From positions 1,467,373-1,531,372 of the forward strand of contig NMRA01000023.1 of the NCBI GenBank assembly GCA_002633005.1: DNA of 64,000 nt, in the 5' to 3' direction. A program made the translations under genes and the position numbers. Shown here piece after piece: positions 25,861 through 38,704 of this stretch; the first letter of the stretch is position 1, and each line of letters starts with the position of its first letter. The notes beneath the pieces were generated by a model. It saw only the letters and a list, made by a program, of their open reading frames with translations, was not told where the DNA came from and ran no database searches. The DNA is from Phoronis australis. Taxonomy: Eukaryota > Phoronida > Phoronidae.

Positions 25861-26837
25861 TGTCATCACACCTGCGGGGTGCCGTTGCAACTTCATTTTC
25901 AGTCATAGGTACGAATATTGGGATGGAAATATTTGCGCTACTCGTCTAATATGTGAACTTGTGGTATTACGTTTACGAAAAGAAAATTTTACTTTATTAT
26001 TTTCTGTTATGGAATAGATGAGTGCTGTAAGTAAATAGATTGTCCCTGGTGCTCAAAATGCACAAATCCTTCTGGTTTATAACTGAACCGACAACCATCA
26101 GTATTGAACACGCGTTAGACGCAAAAGGCTTCGCCATGCGTAATAGTAATCTGGGCCAACAAAAGTATCACAACTAGACCAGGGTTAATGAGTATAAACT
26201 ATAATCCATGTTTCGCTAATGGTTTTCAAAAACCAAAAACGCATTTACATTTCCAGGGTACAAGTATTTCGTCGTCAACTGCGAAGTAAACAAATTATTT
26301 GCACGCTACAACCCCATGACTACGGCAAATTCAGTTTTCCGGCAGAATTCATACGCACGTTGGTTTGCACACAACGCTTAGTCATAGTGTTAGTAGTTTG
26401 AAGGATCATACATTTTGTTTTCTGGTCAAATGCATCATAATCCACAGAAATAAGCTTTCATAAGATTTAGTAGTCGACCACTGCGTGTGGGATTGAAGTG
26501 TAATTTGAATTCACCGGAAGAGGTCACTTAGAGCGCTGATAAATATCTCGTCTAAATTGCCTATAAAATGCACGATGCTATTTATTGAGAGTGAAGTAGA
26601 AAGGAATTGGGTAAGTATATTTGATCTAATCTCCAAATGTCTAGGATTGAGTGTACCATATGTGCTTAGAATACTCGGTATTAACAGCCGTTGAGATGTA
26701 TTGAAATAGTCAAGAGAATAAAGTGTGCCAGTAATTCTTAATTGGTGACTACGAAGCACTTTTGGGTTTTTTGTTGAGAAATGTAGTTTGATGATAATCA
26801 AACTAAAGCAATTTTAAATGTAGAATTTTTCTTTCAG

Positions 26838-26898
26838 GTGTATCTGGATATAAACAAAAGGATACAACTTGCGGACTACAAGAAAGTCATTGCTCATG
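26838..26898 (+). other. Possible isolated 61-nt exon
   Basis: Acceptor TTTTTCTTTCAG and donor CATG|gtaagt are both strong. Frame 0 reads VYLDINKRIQLADYKKVIAH with no stop. No partner exons were found nearby, so the parent gene is unknown. Confidence 0.25.
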
Positions 26899-28120
26899 GT
26901 AAGTTTCAAATAATTCCTTCCCTACAGGTACTAGACAATGTGTAGGCAATGTGTTAATACCGCATCGTTCTAAACAACTTCGGGTCGCAAATTTCAAGAA
27001 TGAACATGGCCTCATTTATAAATTTAAGTTAAGGAGTTATGTTTCATTAAATCCGTGAATATGTAATTTAAATATTGCACACAAGCCAAGCGAGGTCTTC
27101 CGCTGTTCCGAGCTAAAGAGAGCCAGCAACATAAATTACCCAAATGAATACGAGAAACCCAGGAACGTGAATCACTTTCAAAACGATCTTTATAGACCTG
27201 TATTGTGGCTTCTTAAAGTATTGCATCTAATTAACATTTTCATTTGTTCAAAAATCTATTTATGCGTGATATTTGTATCGTCATCAAGTCACTCGGCGGC
27301 TGCCGTTTCTTTTCCGAGTTATTGTTTCGAGACACGTTACCTTGAAGCATTTAGGTAGCGTGTATATCAGAATACACGTAGTCATATTGTTGCAATGTTG
27401 TTAGTCTTGGCATTGCGGCCTGTAGAGAAGAATGCATTGCGACCCAGGATTGCAAAGAATAATCTGCGATTTAACTTTCAAGTTTAAGAAATGTTAAAAC
27501 GTTCTCTTAGAATAGTCGAAAACATTTCCTAAAAGACATTGTACCAGCCTTTCAACTGAAGTGATGGGTCACTGATAAAATCATTGGTGCATAATTATGC
27601 ATTCTGAATGATCAAGTAGTTTGTCTAATATAGGTGACTTGTGAATGTTTTACATTCTGACGCTAACATAGCGCAAGGCGTTCTCTTCACCATCATCGGC
27701 TGTAACAAATGTCGGTTTTGACATAATTGGACAGAATCAAAGAACTTGTTGATTTAACCTTGGCTACTTTCTCGTTGAGTTTCCTCTTTTTATTCAAACG
27801 ACACGTGTTTGTTGTTAAAGTAATCTAATTTCTCAATACTCAACAAAGACTTGGTCTAGTGGCGGGCCAGGTGTTTTGTACACCTTCACCTGTGTAGGCA
27901 AACAACGTGCTGGCCTTAAAAGTCGACTATATGGGGCCACGGATCACGAGAGATCTACGTAAAACCTCTTGTTCGGGTGTGTTGCAAGAGAACGTGGAAT
28001 CATAGCGGAAGAATGAGCAAATGCGCAGATCGATGCGCCGTAGGGTTAGTTTGTAATCATTTATTATTTCATTTTTTCTCAATGAGTTTGCGTTCACCAT
28101 ATTACCCTCTACAACACAAG

Positions 28121-28795
28121 GGAAACGATTCCATCGCCTCTGAATTCCAGCTACATAGCAAACCCCAGTCTCGGGTCAGCAATCATCTATCCAGCAATAC
28201 AAATTGAAGACCCACGTCCTTAACCCACTCCCGCAACGGGAACACTCCATACCAGGTGACCAACAATCATTCCCGGGCTTGAGACCTTTATGACTGTTGC
28301 CGGATGCATGAAAACCTCCCAATAGGGACTCAACTGCCTTCCCTAAATGCGTTCCCTTTGTTTACTCACTATTGCTGTAATGTCATCTTTATTCTGAGAG
28401 TACTTATGACATTTTCGAATAATAAAAATAAATGACCCCTTATTTCAATGTTGCGCGGAAAGGACCCACTTTAATTTCTATAACTATAACACCTCAACAC
28501 ATGGTTTGTTCTCAACGGACGTCATTTTAAAATGTTGAATTTTGTCTCAGCAAAGATGATAGCAGCAGAAAGGACAATCAGTGTTTGCACAACGACCACA
28601 CCGTGCTGAAAATTCAGGGAACATAGTAGAGTCCCTGGGGTCTGGTCCCCTGGTAAGGATTTTGGTTACCGTGTGTTGAGAACGTCGGATATGTGTGTGG
28701 ATTTAAGGGGCGCGGGTCTGGTGTTAGCCGCTCTGCGACTAGGCTTTAGGAAGATTGTAGCTGGAATTCACAAGCATGGCCTTGGAATCGTTTCC
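28121..28795. mobile_element. Possible DNA element bounded by inverted motif copies
   Basis: The left end (28121-28154) and the inverted right end (28757-28795) both carry GGAAACGATTC...GAATTCCAGCTAC. The 675-bp interior has no transposase. No clear target-site duplication seen. Confidence 0.4.
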
Positions 28796-30056
28796 ACACT
28801 GAGGTTCGACGAAAAATGTATCTGAGAGTTCAGTTGCAGTTGAGATAATGTTTTGTCTTCATTGGTCAGGCGCCCAGTCCTGGAAATAATTGAGTTGTTC
28901 GTGGGGAGAATTAGTACTCAGTGTTTGCTGTACTGTCGGCCCTCTCAGCATATTGCACACCCTGTACCACTGCATTTGCTCAGTTTCAAACGCAATGTAA
29001 TGTCTCTGCATAATGAAACACTCAAGTGTCGATTCAAAGCTTATCTTGGCTTCACCTCTTCCATTTCCTCATTGTAGTGAATGAGCAAGTGTTGATCAGT
29101 TGATCACAACCTCAGCACCATCTATTGATTGTTCGTTTCTCTAACTCAAGGTGGCATTGTTGTCGAACACAGAACTGCGTTCCGTTCCGAAGACGCAAGA
29201 AACTCGCCAAACATATGCTTACACAAGTCTTTGTGAGATATCCATACATAACATGTGAAGCACGTGATCACATTGGCTTTTCTGATGAGTGCTTGCGTCT
29301 ACGGAACGCAAACCTGCTTACAATTTCAACACCAAAGATTCTTGTATGTCTATAATGCCTAGTAAATGTTGCGCAACAACGGTTTTGAAGTGAAAACTTT
29401 CGAAATATGTTATTACCCAACTATAAATTGCACAGAATATTAAATAAAACCAAATCAATTTGACCCCGACTTCCGATTACTACCATTTAAAAACCTTCCA
29501 ACCGAAAGCCTGCGGGCAAACGTTTTAGTTTATGGCTTGTCGTGTATTTTTAGTTCCTGTAAATATTAACAGATTTCCATCCGCTTTGGCAAATGCCAAC
29601 TTATATTTCATTTCGGGATCGTGTTATAATGTTTTCATTAAAGGCCGTTTGCTTCTGTTTGTCTAAGAAATTCAACAACTAATGTTTAACTAAAAGAATT
29701 CACCAGAGTCGGCGACAATCCCTTAAATACGTTAAACACGTTATATGTTTTTCGCACTAAACCTTTAAAATGCGCTTGCCATTGTGCGTTTTTCGACTTC
29801 AAATATGTATTAAAGATGCGGGAACCGTGAAAGTGCACTGAGACAAATAGCATGACTGGGGAATCTATTAACAGTTATATTTGCGCTTCTCTGTCATCAT
29901 TGAGAACTAACCAGTTAACAAAGTTTAGAGCGTAGGGAACAATGGCATGTTTAATTTGGAATAGAAAGATATACACGCGTATGTTGACAGTTAGGGTTAG
30001 GAGAAGTTCGTTCAGTAGATGTTGTAGTCTGGAACTGCTTTATCAATACGAGCAAG

Positions 30057-30120
30057 AATACGACGCCACAAGAATACGACGCCACAAGAATACGACGCCA
30101 CAAGAATACGACGCCACAAG
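30057..30120. repeat. Minisatellite, 16-bp unit, 4 perfect copies
   Basis: Unit AATACGACGCCACAAG repeated exactly four times, preceded by a partial ...GCAAG. Confidence 0.95.
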
Positions 30121-33100
30121 CGTAACACTTACAGACAAAACACCGACATGAAGGCATTTAAAAGAGGAGCTCAGAACGTCTGTTTTTTAAGTTGTCAGTT
30201 TTTCCATTACTCTTCTAATTATTGTTATTACTGCATCAATTTTCTACCAATGCAATAATAATCACAGTTGAAAAGAATGTTGGGAAAGCGGGACAGCTTT
30301 TTACATTTATAAAGTAACAAAACGTGGTTTCTATTTCAAAACTGCCAAAAGCAATCTCAGGTATCATAAGTGGATTACTTCATTGTTGTCATTCATATGA
30401 CAGACACGCAAAAGTAAATTTAACATATAGGTTTCAATACTTTGCCACTTATAAATTAGGGTAATTTTCCAATCAAATTTTGTCACCACATATTTCGTCT
30501 TCCCTGATACAATAGAAAACTTGTCATAGTAATTGCAAAGAAACCCGAGCTATTCCCTGTGGCCAGGTGTGTAAAAGAGGGGCAAGTATTTTCAAATAAT
30601 GGTAAATTATTGCTTCCTTTGTTTGTCTACAGTCGTGATCAAAGTTTGTCATTGCCAAAATAGGCGCCTGATGGGAGGTAAAATTGGTGAACTGGCTATT
30701 AACGTATTAGCAAAATATTTTTCGAAAGTGTGAAAATTGTTCGCACCAATAACGAATAATTATATGTTGGGTTGCATAACATTGACTGTATAATGAGGAA
30801 ATACGGGACAAGAAATCATAACAGAGAATTATTTAGTTTTTAACAAGACAGAGAAGATTCGAAGAATGTGAAGTTGTGCCAGTTGCATAACTCGCAGGTT
30901 TTATTGAACCATGTGCGTGTGCAAACGCCAATGCATTTGCGTTTTCCACATACAATTTGAAGTCGTTGAAGCTGAACGGATATCGCGAACCACGGCATAT
31001 CGCATGTCGGCGTTAGTTGTGGCCATATAAAGTTTCATTGATGAAATGGTTCATTAAGCCATCGCTTCTTTATCCGGTCTCAGAGAGCGACGGCAAGGAC
31101 TGTTTTCCACTTTTGATATTCAACTCTCTGTTTCTAAGCGTAGTCAGTGAATCCTGTCTCATTTCTCCTGTAAATTGAATTCCGTGAGATCATCCTTTCA
31201 GCGTATTAATTTCTTTTGACTTTTGACTTTTGAACGATTGTGAGAAAAACATTGCGCCGACGTTGAACGGGAGGTGTGGCGTCTGACCGAGGTTTCATCT
31301 TTCTTTCCACAACAAACATTTCAGACCGAATATGATTTATTTTACCTTTCAGTCCAGGGCACCACCGGGCATTAAAAACGAAGCGCGCATTAATTTGTCA
31401 ATATTGAGGTTACCTGAGACCATAAAACTCAGACTCCTTTGAAATGAATTTTCATTTGAGAAAAACGATCCGTAAAACGTGCATAAACCAGCATACTGTT
31501 AAAACAGCGGCTATTTATACGGCAATTTGATATAATTCATAATGACGTGATGGAATTTCGGCAGCAAATTTCAGGTGTAACCAGAAGCCAAGATGACAGT
31601 CGCTGAGATTTTAAGATTCTTTTATTTTTACGAAGTAAGCAATGCAGACCATTCCACGTTTTTGCAACGTCGCCCCTTGCACCTTTTGTAGTTCATTACT
31701 GTCAGTATTTGTTGCGCTATACGAGTTGCAACGTTTCGAACGCCAAAAGTCTAGTAGTGTTCTGACCTCTCCACAACTTGTAACGCGTCAAATAGTGTAA
31801 TTAATCTCCGTGTCTAATAAAGATTCGAAGTAATGCCAGACCTGCTAAAACATTGGTGAACATGATATTTCATGAATAAATTATTGTTAAGCGTAAACCA
31901 GTTGGGAGACGAATATTCCTTCCAATTTGTTCCAACGCAACAAATAACACTTTCCGTTCATCTGATCGGTAGGTTGTGCGTCATAAACACGGCATGCGTT
32001 AGATAAATTGACACTTGGGATGTCTTACGAGAGTGGAAAGATGGCATTGATTTTACCCAGTGTCACACTTCAGGCGTTTATATGTGGAAGACATCAAGAA
32101 GAGGCAAAGACTACGGGATCAATGGTTTGAATATTTCACTTTCACTATAAACTGGATGGAATGGTAACAGGATGAATTTTAATCCATTTGTGAAATAGGA
32201 AACCTTGTATTTTTCCATGGTAGTCACTTTCGGCCTTTATCACATTCTTTCTTTCTAATTAAAAGTTGTCAAAACAGATACATGTGTATGGAAAATCAAT
32301 ATGAGTGATCACGCCCGAACTCTAACTTAGGCTGTGTCTTTTTGCTCCTTTGTATTCGTAAGGTAACCAGACGTTTGTGTAGGCTTACGTAGTAAATGTT
32401 TTTCGACGTGTGCGGGTGAGCAGAGGTCCCGTCGTTTGCAGCTATTTCACACGGTGAAATATCCAGGTGCGACCACATAAAAGGGGAACGTTTCTTATTG
32501 GATTAATTAAAACATTTGTTGATAATAAATCTATGCATTGTTTTATTTGTTTGTTGCTATTTCTTTCATTTCGTTTTATTTGTATTGCCTTTCCTGATGA
32601 AATGATTCATGTACGGAGCTGATATGTCACTCAGAATACATTCATAGGCAATCTTTCAGTAATCAATGAAAATTGGTTCAATGGTGCAGAAAAAATATGT
32701 CCGAGAGCTTCCTTGCGTTTCTTTATCACTGTATATTCTATTTACTCTCGTAACAATAGTTTCCATTATAATTCTACCCTATCATTATTTTTCTTTCCAC
32801 TGACCCCTAAAATTTGTGGACCACTGTTTACCGTCATACCTATAGGGCGATATACCTGTCGACACCAGGTTAGTTAGCGATAGGTTCCTTGGCAGCTCAG
32901 TCGAATAAATATTAGGGATATTACTACGTTCATAAGAAGATAATTTTTGTGAAGAGTTTAGGTAAGTTAGTTTATATTGTTTGTTGTGTTGAAATAGTTT
33001 CATTGTGTGCATTCATTGCTTCTCGGGAGCCCTTCTCGTAATGAATTAATCCTATCGGTATATCACAGGTGTGTGTTACAGTGGATTGGCAATAGATGAT

Positions 33101-33766
33101 CTTTGTTCGAAAAGGCTGATAAGGTGCATATTTGTCTTATCTAAAATCTAAACTCGTCTCGTGCTAAATCAATTAAAATATATCTTTTAAAGTTCTTTCG
33201 TTTGTAAAAACAAATAACAAGGTTATTAGACTTGATTAACTGGGTAGAATCGACGGTTTTCCATGATATGTCATGAAATAATATGATTTCGCAAATTAAA
33301 CATGGTAATGAATGAACACAAATTAGAACTGTTGATTGTCTACACAAGAAGTCACTGGGACAATTGAAGAATAACACCCCTACGATAATATTTTCACAGT
33401 GGTACGTGACATCATAACGCGTAAAGAGCGAGTTTCTCCAAACATGGCCTGTTTGGGCGATAATTACGGACAAGAAAAGTCAAAGAACGTCAAACTAAAA
33501 CAAACATGGTGTGACCAACCGCCAAGTGAAAATTCTTCAAGACAGGTCCCACGGTGCATTTCGTATGTCCTTAATGATTGTTCATTTTCAGTGCCTCCGA
33601 TAAATAACCCCGTGTGTTTGTTATGAAGGTGGTTGAGTTTACCTCAAACGGAAAGTTCAATGATGAGCTTCGGTGAAAGGAAATGACTCATTTTACCGGG
33701 ATATGTTGCGCGACTGCAAAGCGATAAAATTTATTCCATTAACCCTATTTAAACCTGGTGTACCGT
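30121..33766. other. Intergenic, nothing recognised
   Basis: AT-rich, low in obvious repeats, with no spliced model and no domain-bearing frame. The low repeat content makes it a reasonable place for regulatory DNA, but that cannot be shown from one sequence. Confidence 0.3.
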
Positions 33767-33846
33767 ACCCGTGTATGGGTGGGCTAAGCACGAGGTATAC
33801 CCGAGTTACCCGTGTGAGTGGGCTAAGTACGAGGTACACCCAAGCT
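33767..33846. repeat. Two-copy tandem duplication of about 40 bp
   Basis: ACCCGTGT...GGGCTAAG.ACGAGGTA.ACCC occurs at 33767 and 33808 with a few changes. Confidence 0.75.
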
Positions 33847-36800
33847 GGGACTTGAGATAGTCCGACGAGGCCGTAAAATCAGGGGTGTGAATCGCGGTCG
33901 GTCCATCCATCTTTATTGCACTGTTGTGTGTACGCTAAATTACACTGACTGGATGAAACACGAAACTTAAAAAAATTAGAATCAGTGTAATGTACTTGTA
34001 GAAAGTCTTGTGGAAGTATGAAATGTATGTCAATGAAATGTATGTCACATCCAAATGTTTATCTCGTAGCAGCAGGAGAATCTTACTTTGCTGATAAAAT
34101 GTTACGGTTGACATTTTTTATTTTTACTTTCATTCTGAGATAATTGGAGTTAAAGCCATTTTGACGGATAAACCTCTCCAAAAATGATACAAAAATTCAG
34201 AGATATGTTCACCACAAGAGACTGGTGCGGGTTTCCGCAACGCATTAGGAAACACGCAGCAATTCATCCGACGACTCTTTCATGATCAAATTTAATAGAA
34301 GGTGTCCTCTAAACCGTTTGGTCAGTCGGTTTTGGGCACCTCTTTCGTGACTGGACAATAGCCATACAAAAGGTCAACCACTTTACCTGCATTAGGTGTA
34401 GAATGGTATCTAATTTGTGTGCATTATAGTAATTGTGAACTTCCTAAGTTGCGCCATCCCCGTACGCGGTGTAAGGGACATCATCTGTCACAAAGTAAAT
34501 GGATATTATGAGGATTTGAGCGCGATTTATTCGACTGGGATATTATTAAAATGTGGGTGATTGTGAGGTATATAAACCGATAGAGACTAATAAAAGTGTT
34601 ATGTAGCCATATCTTGTGCGATTGTCGTGGGTAGGTTTCAATGTAAGGCTGGTTGACTTGTAACTCGTCTGCGTTCTAATACCCTGTCTCCTCGTGTAAA
34701 CGTTTCAGGCAATATTAGAAATTAGACCAACGTTTAGAATAACCCTTTCATCTAACTCATTCCATGTTGTATTGGCTGAGTGTGACATATTTGTTTGTGA
34801 ATATCTCTCTCCAAGTACTCTTCAGAATATAGGAGACATTGAAATAACCATTTCATCTTTTTACGAGACAATTTGACAAATTTGATAAGTTAGCATACGG
34901 CTGTATAGGTAGGTACATTAATATATATGATTTGTTACTTATCATGTCTCTTGGTGACATAAACCCACACAGTGTCATATGGTTTCGTATTTTTGAATAC
35001 GCTGTTCATTAAAATGAACAGCGTACTCGTCACTGTAATAAATACACGTTAATACAACTAATTCAAAGGTTTTACATCAACAAAAAAATTCAAAGTGCGT
35101 ACAAGTTTTATTTAAAGATAATTAAGCTCGGACCAATCAAAGTGTCGTAAAAGGTGTCACCAAATTTCCATTTGTTGTCGCAAGTTCACCTGACTAAACT
35201 GTATCACCCGAAATTAACCAGACCAGGAATAGAAGGCGTCTTGTGGCTATAGTGAATTAGTGATTTTTAACAAACAATGCCCACGTGGCTTCGCTCATCG
35301 ACCGTGAGATCTAACCTAGAGGTGAAAATTGCTTACATTTAATTCAGTTACCTGGCTTAATTAAGTCTAGGTAGGTGCTTCACACCTGGTCGAGTAAGCT
35401 CCCAGACCAGTTTATTATCTCGCAGCCGGACGGTGTCTCGTGTAGGCTTCTTGGCCACATCTTGGAGCCTTTTTATCAACGCGAAAAAAGAGACGGGCGT
35501 CACAGAGAACCAAACAAGGTTAAATAAATGACACGACGATGTCTTTTGTCGAGTCACCAAGTCATTACTGGCGATTTTCACCGTTTAATATCACTTGGCC
35601 CATATTGACCTCTGACTCTGTCGCCACTCAAACCTGGGGTCAAGCTCATGTTCTGTGGCCGTGTGGAGGGCCCGGCGGGCTTATACTCATAATTTGTATA
35701 GTCACAAAAATCTGGTTGACGTACGTGTAGACCGCTTTATAGAGGGCAATAATTTAGAGTCTATAAAGTGAATGAAGGAACAAAGTGGTATTTCGACCGA
35801 TTGATACCTTTCGGTTATTAATTGATAATTTGAACTATACTACGTCATTCTTCCGCCAAAATTTAATTCCTATGCCGCCAGGAACAAAACACAGTTCGCA
35901 AGAGTTTTCGAATTAAATACTTTGTCATCATTTCACGGTTTTGATTTGTTTATACGGTGATCAAGTCATTCCTACCAGGCAAATAAGTTATGCTTATCAT
36001 TGAGTATATTTACTCTTGAACACTGTGCACTTATTTTGGAAAACATGAAATGGATCTCGGTTCAACATTTAGTAGTGGGAAGGCTGGGTGTCACTTTGTT
36101 TAATGAGACGGTATACACGACATTTTTATCGTGGACATCTCTGGAAAGCGTGATAAAACGATAGGACTGTCTCTTTTGTGACTTTGTGACCTCTCACTGA
36201 GACAAGAATTTTCTGTCCATTTCTTGCTCCTTGAGCCTCTTGTATGTATGTATGTACGTACGTATGTGTATGTTGCTAAGCAGAACGACGGATTTAAACC
36301 GGCTTGACATGTTTCGGCGTTTATTAAAACACCATCCTCAAAACAAAAAACTGGCCACCTTGTTAGACCCAACAACAAGTAATGATAAATAGTCACAGTC
36401 AGTTACAGGAGAGTAACGATAGACTAGACTAACAATGACAACGTGTGCCAGTTGCGAGACTGGACTCATACCAACGGATATGTAGATCGTCTCACGAATT
36501 TTCAGCTCCCTTGTTGACGTAATCAAATCAAAATATGCAGAATGAACATGATAGTTACATCTGACCTCGCGTTTCCAAGGCAAAATACGGCCTCTTCTCG
36601 TGCCCAAAGTCCAAGACTGAGTTGGTAAATTGCTGAATTGTTGTCATGGACACCATGACCACATTTCCTACCCTTTCTCCATGGCTCAGACCACTAAACA
36701 TGTCCATGGAGACGTTTGATTCTGAGCAGTACATTCACCTGGGTTATCCAATGTCCGCCCACAATACGGAAGCGGGGAGCCAAGCAACTTGATATTGGAA

Positions 36801-37338
36801 ATCAGCTAATATTTGCTGAGAAAGTTATAACCTAGCATACTCTTATGGCCAATACGTGACGTAACCTGCGCGTAAGCAGACGAGCAAGCTGACTTACCTC
36901 ACTGATCACACAAATTAAGATATTGTAAACACTTCTTCGTTGTAATTGATCGATCGGAGTAAATATTATGCGTAATGATTATGTTAGTTGCATGAGCACA
37001 TTATATTCTACTGAAGTGTGAATGGGAATACGAACGTATTTCACCACTTCAACTGGTGCGTAGTAAAAAACAGGTAAACACATTTGGCAGAATGGTAAAG
37101 GATTCACCTGTCACCGGCGGCTAAAGGGTTAAACCACAAGCCACTTGGGTTATTACCTTAAAATGGACGAACAAATATTGTATTTGAAAAAATTCCAGGC
37201 ATGTTTACTGTGCTTGGGTCAAGTTACACGTCTTTGGACATCATTGCCAACCGAATAACGTTTCCATGGATATGAAGCACAACTTTCTCACGGCTGTCAT
37301 GTAATTCTGTAATATGAAATCAAACTTTACATTTTCGT
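33847..37338. other. Intergenic, no gene recognised
   Basis: AT-rich, with a TATG/TACG microsatellite at about 36241-36272 and the hairpin at 34998. No coding exon found. Confidence 0.35.
34998..35025. repeat. Perfect 13-bp hairpin with 2-nt loop
   Basis: TACGCTGTTCATT at 34998-35010 is followed, after AA, by its exact reverse complement at 35013-35025. It is too short and isolated to call a gene or terminator. Confidence 0.8.
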
Positions 37339-38022
37339 TCTTCTCAATCAAATGTGCAACACTGCTCGAAGCTGTTCATCGGGACTTATCCGGTATGTGC
37401 ATGAGATTGGACGGAGCCGGTATTAAGTTACGGGGGTTTACACTCGTGACAACTCCGTAGCGAGTTCGGAGGATTGCTTATAAGGGACGCTGAGATGTCA
37501 GAAACATGATAATCATACATCCATACCCGAAGTTGAGTGACTTTACATCTTTTTGGTAGATAAGGCTTTTTTATCTCGAATTCGTCCACGCCCATAAGAT
37601 ATAGCCGTAAATTTAGAATTCCATCAGATATGATGGTGTTTGTTCGTGGTCAGACTTTAGTCGGCTGCGTCCACTCGAAACAACATGACACCTGTTCTTG
37701 TGAAAAGACAAAATAATCCCGTGAAATCCCGTCAGGTCAAGAGGCTATCTTGCCTGACGTGATTCAACAAAATGGTCACCTGTCGACACCGGAAGAACGG
37801 CCATTGTGACTACCAGATCTGCTCCTTTTTTCCTATTGTCAAATGGCGGATAAATTTCCATGAATTACTTATGTTTACGACCAATTAATTAAACAAAACG
37901 TTTTTAAAACTTTCCCACTACGGACAGATGTTGTTTTTCTACTTGTGGTTTGAGTTCGGGTATTTTGAGTGCACAGATTTAATCCTTAACCCGAGGAATC
38001 TGATATCGTTTAATATTAAAGC
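37339..38022. repeat. Direct duplication, copy 1 (684 bp)
   Basis: Nearly identical to 38024-38704. The copies differ at about 6 single bases plus one 3-bp indel. Copy 1 ends exactly at the single N at 38023. Confidence 0.95.
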
Positions 38023-38023
38023 N

Positions 38024-38704
38024 TCTTCTCAATCAAATGTGCAACACTGCTCGAAACTGTTCATCGGGACTTATCCGGTATGTGCATGAGATTGAACGGA
38101 GCTATTAAGTTACGGGGGTTTACACTCGTGACAACTTCGTAGCGAGTTCGGGGGATTGCTTATAAGGGACGCTGAGATGTCAGAAACATGATAATCATAC
38201 ATCCATACCCGAAGTTGAGTGACTTTACATCTTTTTGGTAGATAACGCTTTTTTATCTCGAATTCGTCCACGCCCATAAGATATAGCCGTAAATTTAGAA
38301 TTCCATCAGATATGATGGTGTTTGTTCGTGGTCAGACTTCAGTCGGCTGCGTCCACTCGAAACAACATGACACCTGTTCTTGTGAAAAGACAAAATAATC
38401 CCGTGAAATCCCGTCAGGTCAAGAGGCTATCTTGCCTGACGTGATTCAACAAAATGGTCACCTGTCGACACCGGAAGAACGGCCATTGTGAGTACCAGAT
38501 CTGCTCCTTTTTTCCTATTGTCAAATGGCGGATAAATTTCCATGAATTACTTATGTTTACGACCAATTAATTAAACAAAACGTTTTTAAAACTTTCCCAC
38601 TACGGACAGATGTTGTTTTTCTACTTGTGGTTTGAGTTCGGGTATTTTGAGTGCACAGATTTAATCCTTAACCCGAGGAATCTGATATCGTTTAATATTA
38701 AAGC
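38024..38704. repeat. Direct duplication, copy 2 (681 bp)
   Basis: It starts right after the N and repeats copy 1 from TCTTCTCAATC to AATATTAAAGC, then runs into unique sequence. The roughly 1% difference is allele-like. Confidence 0.95.

Larger units (their letters stand above)
20443..28120. other. Mostly noncoding stretch
   Basis: Apart from the weak ORF, exon and motif entries listed separately, I see only AT-rich sequence with short meaningless frames. CAT/TCG trinucleotide-like tracts occur near 25528-25570. Confidence 0.35.
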
